From NCBI GenBank assembly GCA_947034895.1, contig OX344762.1:4531501-4595500 (forward strand): DNA of 64,000 nt, given 5' to 3'. Below are positions 33,849-46,412 of this stretch, piece by piece (position 1 is the first letter of the stretch; every line of letters starts with the position of its first letter). The notes beneath the pieces were generated by a model. That model saw nothing but the letters and a program-made list of their open reading frames with translations, was not told the DNA's origin and searched no databases. The position numbers and the translations under genes are program-made. The stretch is from Rhytidiadelphus loreus. Lineage: Eukaryota > Streptophyta > Bryopsida > Hypnales > Hylocomiaceae.

Positions 33849-36800
33849 TATACATTTCTACAAAATTATTAGTCTTTTTTTAGAATATATTTTTTGCTAC
33901 CCTTTTTGACATTAGAATAAAAAACTTCAAACTTTTGCAATATTCATATTGTGAATCAAAGTTTCACACAAAAATTAGGATGATTACCATTCATCCTAGA
34001 AAATTTATGGAAAAAATTCCAAATTATAAAGTTGATAGAGCTTCAGAAAATACAATGTAGTTTCTTTAGTTCTTTTAGGGTATAATTTATAAATGACATT
34101 GTGGACATTTTTTTGGTCAATGAATGACAATGAATCCTTTTGTGCAAAAGTGCAAGTAATCATCCTCCAAATTTTTTGTGAAAGGAGGAGGTCTTCTATT
34201 GTAATTTGACTTCCAATGAGTGCTTTGGGATTTTTTTAAACCAATGATTCACACAATACTAAAATGGGTGATTACCATAGTCGTTAATTTGTCTTTTAAG
34301 GTTTAAAAGAGATTTTGATGCACTTCCAATGATGATAATCACAAGTTCTAATTTTAGATAGTAATATATTTAGTGAGTTGTTTAGACTGTTCTAAAGAAG
34401 ATGTCCTAATTGTGACCACTTCCTAGAATTGACCCTTACACATTCTTGCCTAAAATGTATTGCCCCAATTCATTAGAACTTAAAGGCACTTTCAAAAACA
34501 CCTATTTTCAATACTTTGAAAGCTCACAATTTATTCAAATGGTGTCTCAATAAAGAATAAGAAGATAATTTAGAAAACTCTTTTGATTTTCAACAAGATT
34601 TAATAAAATATTTAGGCAATTTTAAGACAAGAACATTGATCGATTGTTTACTTGTATGCAATTAGTTTTAGTTGTTTTAATGCCTTTGCTAATGTGAATG
34701 ATCAAAACAATGGTCATTCACTTCAATCTATATGAGGGGGAAGGTAGGGCAAATGAAAAAGATGGATTGCCCTGTCAATTTTTTTCACTTGGTGAAGAAG
34801 TGATTTTTTTTGGTCTTGCTTTTTTATGTGACTAGTGGAACTAAGAAGTGAAAATTGATCAACTTCATTCAATTTTCACCATTTTTCTATTTTACTATGC
34901 ACTATGTGATGCTAATTGAAGCTGAAAATTGTCTTGTATCATAAAGGGATATTGTATGTGGCGTTCAATTGCAATTTTGAATCTGAAAATTTATTGCAAT
35001 TAATTCTTTAAGGCCTAACAATTTTCGACAATGAAGTTTTTTAATGAATTGTCCCATTTTGATCATTTTTGGCACATAGATTTGCTTGAATATTTTCTAA
35101 ATTTTAATTGTACATAAGTAAAGACAATTTTATTTAGTATGCATAGAATTAACTGTGAAAATATTGACTGCAGGATTTTTAGATTATAACAATTTTGGAA
35201 GATCAAGTTTATAGGCAAGAAACGTAGCTTTAGAGGAAGAAAAATTATAAGAAGATGAATAATGTCTTCCCTCCCCCCCTCAATTTTTTTATTGGAATCT
35301 TAGGAAAATTTAGTACTATTAATTTAAAAATTTAGAAATAAAAAATTCTCTCAAATTTGTACACAATTTCTAATAGAAAGAGTAGAAAGCCCAAATTGAC
35401 CAAATTGGATCCTACAATTTTTATTTTATTTTATATATGTGTCAATTTTTGAAATTTAAGAATTGATATTATATGCATATTGTTTGGGACATCTTCAATT
35501 TTTTTACTCATTCTAATTATTTTGTATTCTTAATCACACCACATTGAACCTTCTATTTTTTAAATTGCTGAAAATAGAAATTTGAAAAAAAAATTCCAGA
35601 CCTTGTTTTTTTGTATTAGAGTACAGACTAGAAATGTCCAAGAAAATGTTTTTTTCCATCCCTACTATTCCTCTCATTGGAAAAATGTTGTATTTGTCTC
35701 CCTTTTTTATTAGACTACATTTTCTAAATAAAATTTAAATATTTGTCACATTGAAATTTTTAAAATCAGAATTTTTAAAATCAACTAGTATATCAACTTG
35801 TTACTCTACAAGATCCTAATTTACAAAATATTGAGACTTGTTTCACCATACCAACAATTTGCCGTTGAAAATTTGAAGAAGACACATCATGTCCTCTTGG
35901 TCCTTGAGGGGTAACTTTGTATGAATTTTTAATTTAAAGGAAAATATTTCAAACATCAAATAATTAAATTCTAAATTATTTAACTAACTTTACTAATCAC
36001 TAGCTTCAATTTGATGTTCGCCTTGCTTTATTAGTTTGCATTTATAAGAAATGAAATTTAATATTATTGAAAAACTAAACTAGGGCTCTATGAAAATGTA
36101 CCCTTTCATTAACTCCTAAGATTCTTTCATGCTTAGAGGCTCAAAATTCCTTTAAAATGCCAAGTTCCAAAGCAAGGCTAAAATCTTCATCTATATTTAT
36201 TTCTTAACAAATCCAACTATAAAATCATTTAGTTAATTTCTTAAAGTACACATTCCTAAAATTTCAAAATAAGAATCCTTACCAATTGTAAGATCGTGAT
36301 ACTTCGGTTTCCAAAAGAAGTATTTTACAACTCTTCAAACTTTAAATGGTCAATTTCAACTTTCAATCTTTTTACCCCAAAAGGTGTTGATCCTATAACT
36401 TCTATTTCAATCTTCATGATATGTTAAAGAAAGAAGTTGGAAATATATATAAAAAATTTCAACAAAAAATATTTCATATTTGTGCTTGAAAACAACATTA
36501 AGTAGAAAGAAGTCAAGAATGATTTAAAATACAAGAATTTAGGTATGGAATTAAGAAATGTCAATGGTTGCCAATTTCAATGGTTGTAATGTTGTAATAA
36601 ACAATCTACATCCTATGATTTTATTTTTTTCCCAAAACATTGAAAATTAAGTCAAATAAAGGATTTCAAAGTTTATTTTAGGATAGGGATTCCATAATTG
36701 CCTACAAACTAAATTGTTTGAACATGACTTTCATTTCATTAATCAAAATGGAATGATTAAATGATTTCTACATATATATGAATCTACAAAACCAATTTCA

Positions 36801-37070
36801 AATTTTTTTTCTTAAAAAAGAGATTTTCTAGCTCCTCTCAAAACTACATATTAGGACTTTGGAAATGTTAAATTTCAAAATTAAAAACCCTTGAAAGCTA
36901 TGAATATGTTAGTTATAAATTTTGAAACTTATAATTGTTAATGAGTTATTGTTTGTAAATTTGTAGTTTATTCATTGGTAGCATGCAACTTTCTCTCTCT
37001 ATATGTTGTGTAGTTCCATTCCAAGAGAAAGATTAAACAAACACATTTAAGAACTCCAAACATTATATTT
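33849..37070. other. AT-rich intergenic DNA with worn repeat fragments
   Basis: 33849-34370 continues the diverged outer part of arm 2. About 36130-36420 resembles arm 2 at 33030-33270 and 36480-36800 resembles the element interiors at 1.2-1.5 and 56.2-56.5 kb. No gene was seen. Confidence 0.45.
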
Positions 37071-37832
37071 GGGTGATTGCAAGAAACACTTGTCCTATTT
37101 CTTGTTCGCTTGCCCTTAAAAATTGACTTTTTGGTCATAACTTTTGCATTGTTTGTCCATTTGGCATGAAATTTGGAATGAAGGTAGATGCTAAAGTTAT
37201 AGACCTTGAAGGATTTTTAAATTAAAAAAAAAATAGTTTATTATTTTTAATTTGCCTCCAATTGGGCGTCTACCTTGGCCATTTTGGAAGGGGGGGGGTA
37301 GTCCTATTTTTGACCCAAAAATGCGAATTTGAAGCCGCAAATTGGACATGTTGGAGGTCTACTAACACTAAAAGGGCTGATGATGAGCTTATATGAAAAT
37401 AGCATCATGTCGATTGCACACATGGGGTCAAAGTGACCTTCCTTTGCGCGAAAGCTATGAAAACGGAAAAAATTTCCTTCATGAATTTTTTGGTGCAATG
37501 CGAGTGCAAACTTCTCTAGCAAAATGTCTTTTTTTATGGAATTTTTTTGAATTTTTTTTGAATTACTAAAAATGAAAATCTCTACAGACCCCTTTTCTGC
37601 TATTTTCTACTCCCAGTGGCTTCTGCAGTACTTTGTAGTAGTCCATAGTATTGTATAGTACAACATAATACTAAATCAACGGTGTAGATTTGCAGACGCC
37701 TTCAATCAACAGTGCAGATTTGTCGGGGCGCTTCTAAAACGTAGTATTAGTAGTATTGCATAGTACTACCAGTCCTATGGTCAAAAAACGCATTTTTGAA
37801 CAGAAAACGTGAAGTGTTTCTTGCAACTATCC
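37071..37832. mobile_element. TIR element with TTGCAAGAAACACTT ends
   Basis: Left end GGGTGATTGCAAGAAACACT; right end is the inverse of GGATAGTTGCAAGAAACACT. The first 100 bp match the inverse of 59720-59826, so a second, apparently truncated copy exists there. The interior from 37600 to 37800 is rich in TAGTA words. No coding frame and no certain target duplication. Confidence 0.6.
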
Positions 37833-38010
37833 ATCTTGCGAATTCCACACATGCATGTACTATTCAAGAATAAAATGTATCAATCACTATATCTTGCAAA
37901 TTCCAGACATGTATGTAGTATTCAAGAATTATTTGTATCAAACACTATATAATCTTGCAAATCCACACATGCATGTAGTACTCAAGAATAATTTGTATAA
38001 TTAATTTCAA
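37832..38010. repeat. 60-bp tandem repeat, three units
   Basis: Units start ATCTTGC(G/A)AAT at 37832, 37892 and 37951, and each contains ACATG(C/T)ATGTA and TTCAAGAAT or CTCAAGAAT. Confidence 0.8.
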
Positions 38011-38501
38011 TTTATTCAATTTATTTTTTTAGAATGCATTAGAATGTAAAGTATCCATTTTTGAAAAAAAATACCCCAGTTATTTAGAGGTTAATTATAG
38101 AAACACATTCCTTTCTATACATTCCTTATTATTTGGGATAATATTTTAGTGTGAGTTTGTTATAAATATTTTATTATTATTTTTCCTTAGAATGTGTTGA
38201 AAATAAAGTATCAATATTTGACAAAAAAGAAAATATTGTAGTTCTCTAGGGGTTAATCATAGCAATATTTTAATGATACAATGACATAGGTTAATTATAC
38301 TTGATGAAATTAACATACGTAAAATATGAAATTAGTCTTAATGAGATTTCAAGACCTATAAAGCTCGCCATGAGAAAAAGATAGACAATTGTTAGTAGGG
38401 AGTGACCACTTTGTATCTTTTGAGGTCTTTTGCTATGGTAGTTTTTTATAGCCAGCATTGATACATGTCCCAAACCATATTGAGTGGGATCTTGGTTGAT
38501 A

Positions 38502-38850
38502 TTTTGTCTTTGTTTATTCTCTCTTTGTTTCAATGACTTAGAAGCGATGTCTTCCTTTCCAATTAAAAAAGACATATGTAAAACTTGATTTCCAATTTAA
38601 AAAAACATATGTAAAACTTGATCTCATTGTCTTTGTTTATTCTCTTTTGTTTCATTGACTTAGAAGTGATGTCTTCACTTTCCAATTAAAAATAAAACTT
38701 GATTTCCAATTAAAAAAAACATATGTAAAACTTTATCTCAATTCTCTCTTTGTTTCATTGACTAAGAAGCCATGTCTTCCTTTCCAATTACAAAAAACAT
38801 ATGTAAAACTTGATATCAATTTTGTCTTTGTTTATTCTCTCTTTGTTTCT
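38502..38850. repeat. Degenerate tandem repeat, about 100-125-bp unit, three copies
   Basis: TGTCTTTGTTTATTCTCT, CATTGACTTAGAAG and ACATATGTAAAACTTGAT recur in order, with the middle word near 38531, 38654 and 38757. Unit lengths vary through internal duplications of the ACATATG segment. Confidence 0.75.
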
Positions 38851-41668
38851 TTTTTAAGTCTATTTGAAGTCAAAAGATAGGAGAGACTTTGTTTTCCATA
38901 CACAATTGTTGACATTACTTTTGTCTATACTTTGATCTTGCAAAGAATTTACAATTTTAAAATGCATGCATAATTAATGCTATTTGATTCATTTTATTTG
39001 CAATTTCTACAAGCTTGCAAAATTATGTATATAATGCACTAGTAGACTCTTAGCATGTTGTACATTTATCAGAAAAAATATAATGCAACTTAAGGACATA
39101 ATGCAACTTCCATTTTGCTACCAAGAAAAATATATTTAAAATTTGAAAGGGTGGAGCTCAACAAATGCAAAAGAAAATGGGTACATAGATTCAAATTTTT
39201 AAAAATAAATCCATTTTTCTATTAATTTGTAGTAGTCTATAGCATTTGTTTGATTTAAAATATAAGCTTTAGATAAATAACAAGAGTTGATCACTAATAG
39301 TGAAATTATCTCACCTCTATAAATCAAAACAAGGCAAAGATAAGTCAAAATAATCAAAGGTTCCAAACATTGTAATTCAACAAACTTAAGGAATCATGCT
39401 AACATGTAACCATCAACAAACTTAACTAATCATACTAACATATAAGTGAGGGTTTTCAACTTTACTTAGATTGACCCATGGAGCCTATGGTCATTTAGTC
39501 AAACCACAAAATCCTTTAAATTGCTATTGTATGTCATTAAATTTTAATTTTTTGAAGACAAAAGAAGATAATTAATATCAAATATTAAATTTGTCAAAGA
39601 GTATTTTATAGCTTACTACCAAAATTTGTGTCAAAATTCTATATTTAAAAACATAATTAGAAACTCTTTCAACTTCACACTACAACAAATATTCAAATTT
39701 TAGGAATTAAAAAAATTTAAAGTAGAATATAAATTAGGCTTAGAAGGTAGGAGGCTTCATTATCTAAAAACTCAATAGAATCATTTTGAAGTTTTCAAAA
39801 AAGTGTTAAAATATACTATATATGTAATTAAGCTGTTTTTTTATATGACACCTTTTAAAAAATTAGAAAATAACCAATATTACTTAATTCCTAAAGGTCG
39901 CTGATTTTCTCAAGATTCTTTTATTTTCAAAGATTCATTTTAAATTAGCCATTAATGGATAAAATTAATAACAAAGTTTGAACATAATTAGTTTTAATGG
40001 CCAAAGATTACATCTAAATGGTTAGATATGCTCAAATTATTGCCAATAATTTTACGTGGATAAAGATAATGAAGCCTAATTAAAAAATGAATTTTTATAT
40101 TACATACAAAGATTTTTACTTCATTTTTTTTTATTATATACATAGATTTGACATTTTAAAATTCTTTTTTGTAACAAGTTTCAAATGTGAAACTCTAACT
40201 ACGGTAAATTTTTCAAATTTAATTTTTGAATCACATAGTAAAAATTCTCCCTTGTAATATTCATAGAATATTTATACAAATGAATTTTCAAAATTTGTAT
40301 AGTAAAAATGTTGGATAATTAATACTATATATTAAAATTTTGAATGGATAAAATAACAACTTCAAGTGGTTGAATTCATTTTTTCTGGCCATCATCTTCT
40401 TTTAGGGCATTTTAACCTGGCCATCATCTTCTTTTAGGGCATTTTAACCTATACGGGCATAAACTTAACTCAATGATGTGTACATGCCCTAAACAAATTG
40501 CACTCCAAAAGTTAGATGATGATGTCGTCAACTTATCAATATGGAAAGGAACAATTTTGACCACTCGTAAGCTAATTTTTACTCCTCCACCCTTGCACAT
40601 TTAAAAAATGATGTAATCATAGAGTTGATTAATTACCTTATAAATTATGATTAGTATTGGTTACTTCTAAACGAAGCTTGTACAAGCGTCATTAGAAAAA
40701 ATGATTGATTGTGTTTCATGAAAGGCATTGGGAGAAGTCATTGATCACATTCAATGAATCCATGGTTTTAAGTCCTCATTGAATTATTTTTGACACTAGT
40801 TCTTCTTGATTCAAGAATGACCCTATTGTCAACTATTGGTATTCTACTTAAATGACCTTTTAAGTGAATATGTCTTCATTAATGAACCAAGTGTCTCTAC
40901 TTCTACCTCAACAACTGCAAACTAAAGAAACATATATCATTCAAATGTCATACAATTTTTGAGTAAGACAACATCCTCACTGGGTTGGCAAGGATGTTTC
41001 ATACGGTAATCCACCACAGCTCTATCCTCCATGATCTCTATGATCTCTAGTAAGGTGTGCGCACCCATAATTGCCAATTATTGCAATTAAGCAAAACTTG
41101 ACTGAAATCTGAATGAAGGATGATGCAAGTTTCTTAAAAAATCGAAGAGAAGGCTATCCACGCTGAAGGAATAACGCATGTTTCTTAGCAATTGCACTGT
41201 TGAAGTAGAAGTACATAGAGATTTTTGGCCCAAAAATGAAGGACTAACATACTCACTTCCAGAGTTCAGTTCAAGAGAGCACCAATAAGTTCACCCCTGA
41301 ATCAAGCAAAACATAGGTTGAAAATAATACAAATGAGGACGCAATATAACCGGGATTCAATGAATGGTTCACATTCAACAACTTCTTCAAGTTCATGTTT
41401 GTACACAGCATAAGAGATTCTTAAGATTCTCAGGGAATGCGCAACTGCAGAGTGTGTAAGTAGAGAGGATCGTGTGCACAAGAATCTCTGATGCGGTAAG
41501 AACATCAAATACTACTCGCACTGAATGATCTGGAGCAAGCAAGCATGAATATTTTAAAGGCTTAGCTGCCTCTTTAACAAAAACAAAAGAGAAATTCGTA
41601 ACGGAGCAACTGACCCTTCGTCTTCGTCTTGGTATAGTACTACTTCGATTGGTGATTTCACTTCTCAT
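38851..41668. other. AT-rich DNA with a short duplication, no confident gene
   Basis: A perfect 32-bp tandem duplication starts at 40385 and 40417 (CTGGCCATCATCTTCTTTTA). On the minus strand 40937-41040 reads like protein (EDRAVVDYRMKHPCQPSEDV) but is isolated. From 41.0 kb composition becomes more balanced toward the gene at 42.4 kb. Confidence 0.4.
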
Positions 41669-41716
41669 CTAAGTTACTTCTCTTCCACATTCCCTGAGAA
41701 GCTCTTCATATTCCCC
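41669..41716 (-). other. Possible terminal exon on the minus strand
   Basis: After TTGTTTGGTACAG (minus strand) the sequence reads EYEELLRECGREVT and then TAG. Pyrimidine tract, AG acceptor and in-frame stop look like the last coding exon of a gene, but no matching upstream exon was found. Confidence 0.25.
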
Positions 41717-42053
41717 TGTACCAAACAAAGCAGATCCTATTAATACATTGAATATAAATAACTCAATAATACTTTCAATGCATGAAACAAGAGGGGGATT
41801 AATTTCTTATCTTCAGGATTGAATCACTGTTTTATAAAACGAGGTGCTTCAATTCAGTGAATTCACCTATTTGAAGTGTCCAGAATCTGCTTACTCCACT
41901 AGGGCGTACTGTGATGAATGCAGACATATTTGGCTTAATACTTGCATATTAAACCTCATCTTCACAAGTACATCGAAAACTTTTAATTTCTCAGACAGCA
42001 GAGAGAGCGAAAACCATAACATAACTGTATTCGAGGAAACATTCAGGACTCAC

Positions 42054-42429
42054 AACTAGAAAACGCTTAAAGTTCGAACGTTGTCACGATAAACCCTCGC
42101 CAGGGTTTTGCATTACAGACTGTTCTGAGGAAAGAAAAAAATTCAGAAGAGTTTTTAGAGATACCACTTGCTCGTAACTAGAAAACGATTACATTACGAA
42201 CATTGACACGATAAACCATGCAAGAGTTTTGCATTTTTAGACTATTCTGAGGAAAGAATTTAGTTCATAGTAGTATTTAGATCATGCATCCACTTACACA
42301 TAACTAGAAAACGCATAAATTTCGAACGTTGTCACAATAAAGCCTCGCAAGGCTTTTGCAACAGTTTTGAATTACAGATTGTTTTGAGGAAAGCATTTAA
42401 TTCATAAGAGTTTTCACAGTAACCACTTG
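42054..42429 (+). repeat. Triplicated 125-bp module just before the membrane-protein gene
   Basis: Units begin AACTAGAAAACG at 42054, 42176 and 42302, and each continues through a GAACNTTG(T/A)CAC(G/A)ATAAA-like core, a small hairpin, TTTTGCA, and TGAGGAAAG. A partial unit precedes the first. The third unit ends at CCACTTG, 15 bases before the ATG at 42445. The array is therefore probably promoter or 5' UTR. Confidence 0.8.
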
Positions 42430-42444
42430 AAGGTGCATCCGAAA

Positions 42445-42843
42445 ATGCACCTACAAGTCTTGTGGCCTATAATACCGGTTGTGGTTTTTATCTTTTGCAT
42501 GATCATGGCCAGCTATTGCGGGTATCACTGGCGCTACCACCGAAATCCATGCCCTGTTCGGACAGCTCCAATACCAGTCGCAATGCCAGCTGCCGTTGCA
42601 GTTCCAATTCCAATTCCAAGCCCTGGGAGATCTAGTGCACATGGATCAAGGCACACGGACCCATTGGAAAGGATGACGGTGTCCACTGAGAGTAGCCTTG
42701 CGGAGGAGGAGGCGGACGGTGCCGATGAAGAGATGGAGTTGGAAGAGCCAGCAAGTGATTCAGAGTTTTCTGATGTTGACATGGGGGAGCCTTACAACAG
42801 ATTAAAGGACCGTTTTGTTGTATCTCGCGGTGGAACTATCTGA
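42445..42843 (+). CDS. Small single-pass membrane protein with acidic tail, unknown family
   Basis: The ATG at 42445 opens 132 codons with stop TGA at 42841-42843. Residues about 5-27 are a strong membrane segment (VLWPIIPVVVFIFCMIMASY) followed by a basic HWRYHR, so the tail should face the cytosol. A Pro/Ala/Val-rich linker (PIPVAMPAAVAVPIPIPSPG) follows. The last third is acidic (SLAEEEADGADEEMELEE, then SDSEFSDVDMGEP), with serines set in acidic context that suit CK2-type kinases. GC content is clearly above the surroundings, which supports a real gene. An upstream in-frame TTG at 42427 is not needed. The family is not recognised; it could also be the last exon of a longer gene. Confidence 0.6.
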   Translation: MHLQVLWPIIPVVVFIFCMIMASYCGYHWRYHRNPCPVRTAPIPVAMPAAVAVPIPIPSPGRSSAHGSRHTDPLERMTVSTESSLAEEEADGADEEMELEEPASDSEFSDVDMGEPYNRLKDRFVVSRGGTI

Positions 42844-44339
42844 TCTCGGGAATGAAAATATCATGCAGCGCGCGGAAATGCCATTCAAAATCTATTTTTC
42901 CATAAATTAATTGCTGTAAAGATTCACAGAGAGACTTCAGAATCTATATAGTAATTATCTAGTTATTGATCGAGATGTAGTTTTAGCAGACTTTCAAGCA
43001 ATCTGTTGCAACTGTGGACTCTGGCACGAGTTTTAATTTTTTTCAATGAAAACGTACAGAGATCGATACTTCAATTGTTCAATATAAATTCTGTGCTCGT
43101 TCATGGTACGTCTATTAACGGATTGGTTGTTAATCGATCATAGTCGATTCTTTGAACTCGATCCGTCTAGTGCATACTCAGAACTCTCAAGTTTTATTGA
43201 GAAATTGCAATTGATGAACTTGGGCTCTAGAATTAAGAACTGAAACTCATTTGAGCAAATTCTATTCAGCCATTTTGACTGTTGACCAGTGCTGCTAATA
43301 TGCAATCGATCGATCAGAGATTGAGAAGATTTCTTGTGCACCTGTCTGATCGAGGTCAAATCAGGGGTCAGAGAACTGATCAGCTAGCGGAAGGATCGTT
43401 CACTGTCACTGGGTCGTGTAAGTTAGGTTGTAATTGCCATTAGATCCTAGCCTGCATTGTGGAGATTACTTACAGAGTTACAGGCGTATGAAGCATAGAT
43501 CACAGACTCTGAGCTAGCTCACTTCATTAGACCACGAGTGGAAGTTATGGCTTGCAAATGATCTACAGTACATTCGATTGATCAGTCTAATTGTAGAAAT
43601 TAAACATGATTCAGACTGTGAGATAGGGCAAATTTTATAGCAGTAGAATCAGACGTGAAGGAACTAGCTAGTACTCACGTAAACCGGGGTGTCCCTTTTG
43701 AGGGTATAGTGAGAGGTCGCTACCCACTCACTTAAGAAGTGAGTGAATTGATTTCTATCTAGGCAAAATATAGATATTAGGGGAATGAAAAAAATATATA
43801 GATATGGGTATTCATATCAAAATCATACTTATCTTATTCCATATATATTTTGTATCATACTCATATCAAAGCTTTTTTCAAAGTTTTCATGGAGGAGTGT
43901 ATTCCACGTATTTATTCCACATATGTATTCCATATCAAAGTTTTTTTGGTTTTGGTTTAGAAGAGGGGAATCAAGTGTTTAATTTTTTAAATTTGTATGG
44001 ATGGTTAATTTATTGATAAGATTTGTGCATGTCTCTTTTTAGGAGATAGTCAAACTCACTAATTTGATCCTCTTGTTCTTTTACCTAGGAGCTAATCTTT
44101 AAACCACCACCAAGTGACCAAATTTGACCAAATCTGTTTGATTTTAACAAGAGTATAACTTAGCCTATACCATGACTTTCCCAACCTTCAAAAGATAAGC
44201 CTTCAAATTTGAATTGAAGTATTAAGACTATAATTACTAAGACATCTACAATGAATAAGCATAAAGAAGTAATTAGCCTATACATATTTTTTTCATTTTT
44301 TCAAGTATTGTTGGACTCTTCACGGCCTTTCCAACCTTT
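42844..44339. other. 3' flank of the membrane-protein gene, then AT-rich DNA
   Basis: 42.84-43.7 kb keeps balanced composition and is likely to include the 3' UTR and possibly regulatory DNA (several CGATCGAT-type palindromic words). No second gene was found. From 43.7 kb the sequence is again AT-rich. Confidence 0.4.
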
Positions 44340-45074
44340 AACCCTTGAGCGCTCCGACGTCCATTTTGTGGACGATGAACATATTCAAATCCTTGTTTCT
44401 GTCTCATTCTTGCTTGGATGAAAGTCATCCTAATTTTTGGTGGTACTTTATCAAGTTGTTGTCCTACCCATCGGTTGGATTTGGTGTTACTAGAATATAT
44501 ACATTTCTAAAATTACAAATGTGGAAGTATGTCAAGTGGTCAATTTGCATTGACTTTAGTTCAAAACTAAATGTGCAAAAATGAGGTCAAAGATGTAAAG
44601 GTCACAAAAATTTCAAAAAATCACCATATGAAGAGAACCTTATTTCAAATCCATTCCAACAAGTTTTACTCAAAAAATGATAATATTTTACTTGTAATTG
44701 AATTTAGAAGGAATTCTGAAATTTTCTTTTCAAAATTTATAGAAAAAGATTGGTGATAGCATTTGTAGATCTAACCATACGGATAGAATTTAAAAATCAA
44801 AATCTATAGCTTTCTTTTGTATACCAATTCCAAAATATTCTTCCAAATTGTAGTTTATAATGGATAGAATTTAAAAATCAAAATCTATAGCTTTCTTTTG
44901 TATACCAATTCCAAAATATTCTTCCAAATTGTAGTTTATAATGGATAGAATTTAAAAATCAAAATCTATAGCTTTCTTTTGTATACCAATTCCAAAATAT
45001 TCTTCCAAATTGTAGTTTATAATGGTTTTTCTCAAATCGTCAAATTTGGAGATGAATCAAGACGTTTAGGGGTT
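44340..45074. mobile_element. TIR element of the AACCCC family with internal tandem array
   Basis: Left end AACCCTTGAGCGCTCCGACGT, right end GACGTTTAGGGGTT, which are imperfect inverses. The interior is homologous to 31770-32210 and carries the 81-bp tandem repeat at 44781-45023. Short open frames inside have no recognisable domain. Confidence 0.55.
44781..45023. repeat. 81-bp tandem repeat, three near-perfect units
   Basis: Units start GGATAGAATTTAAAAATCAA at 44781, 44862 and 44943. No difference was seen between the units, so the expansion is recent or was copied during assembly. Confidence 0.92.
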
Positions 45075-45430
45075 AAAATGAGGTAAACCTTCATATCTTA
45101 ATTGAAGTGTTTAACTTATAGTTATAAAATCATCTCTAATGAATAAGCACAAACAAGTCTTTTAAGGATGAGATGAATAAAATAAAAATCATTTTTAAAG
45201 GTAATCTACCCGATAAATAAGTACAAAATCCTTAAATAAGAAAGAGAAAGCACAAAAACCTTAAATAAGAAAGAAAAAGACAAACATCACCTTCAATAAC
45301 CACATTCACTACTTTACGAATCTGCAAGAAATTTTACCCTACAAGGTTAAAATTTGTGTATGGATTCTTTGGATGTGTATTGGCTTGATAGGGTTTTTCA
45401 ATAGGTTTATTAATCCTTGAAGGATGTAAC

Positions 45431-45550
45431 CCCATGACCAAAGTAGTCATCAAAATGCATTGATTATTAGACCAATTAGTGCATTTTTGTTTCTATAATG
45501 AATAGTCAAGTCATCCATTCGGGACGTTTTTAGCCTTAGCGTCATTTAAG
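45431..45550. mobile_element. Partial MITE, relative of 18514-18691
   Basis: AAGTAGTCATCAAAATGCA, ATTAGACCAAT, TTTGTTTCTATAATGAATAG and GTCAAGTCATCCAT match the inverted right half of the element at 18.6 kb. The far end was not found. Confidence 0.5.
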
Positions 45551-46412
45551 GGTTAATTCAATCTCTAGCTTCTAATACTCAATTAGTACAATTGGTTGGA
45601 CAGGTTTCAATTTTTTTCACCTTCATGTTTAACAAATCCCCTCTAACCGTATCTGGACATGTATACATCCAATGAAACCTAACATCTCTATGCAACCTTG
45701 GTCAAGTTAGTGCCCCTATTAACTTAACCCCTAATGCAGGTTGTCCCTTTCATATGATGACCATATATAAGGGACCTAAAAAAACAAGTGGCATTTTTTG
45801 TAACATATATAGTGTGTTGTATAGGGTTAATTTTTTATATAACTTATAAGAATATTAGGAGAGCATGTTATGAAATTTGCATAATTTTTTAGTAAGTGGA
45901 GAATTGTGAAATATTTTCTTATATTTGGCCTTGCAATAAAGGAATAAAAAATTAGTAAAACCACATTATGGTTTCTATATGCATTAGGAGGGTAGGTGGG
46001 TACCCTTCAAGCCGACGCTTTTTGATATTGTGTGTAGTAACTACGATTGTTATTAGATTGGTCAAAATTTTAAATCTTTTTTTGTTGGCAAGTGAAAGGA
46101 GGTTCCATCGCACTAAAGAACATGACATTTGATAGATACTTGAAACTATTTTCTTCTACATATGTACATATTGATTTTGGAGATGTACACATAGCAATGA
46201 TGGCGGTTTTATGCAAGGTGTGATTTTGTGTGTACCCACCATATACACACATACACCAAAGAATTGGCATATCATCACATGCCAATATCAAACATTGCCC
46301 AATCAAATTGCAATACCATATATGTGCAATGGAAAAGCCTCACATGAATGTTCAATGAGGTTGTGTAAACTTCTATTTTTTTCAGCATTTCAAACAAACC
46401 TAGAATAATAAC

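Noticed and set aside
42451..42782. Antisense open frames with Gly-Ile or Trp-Asn repeats
   Set aside because: They are shadows of the Pro/Ala/Val-rich linker and acidic tail of the 42445-42843 gene.
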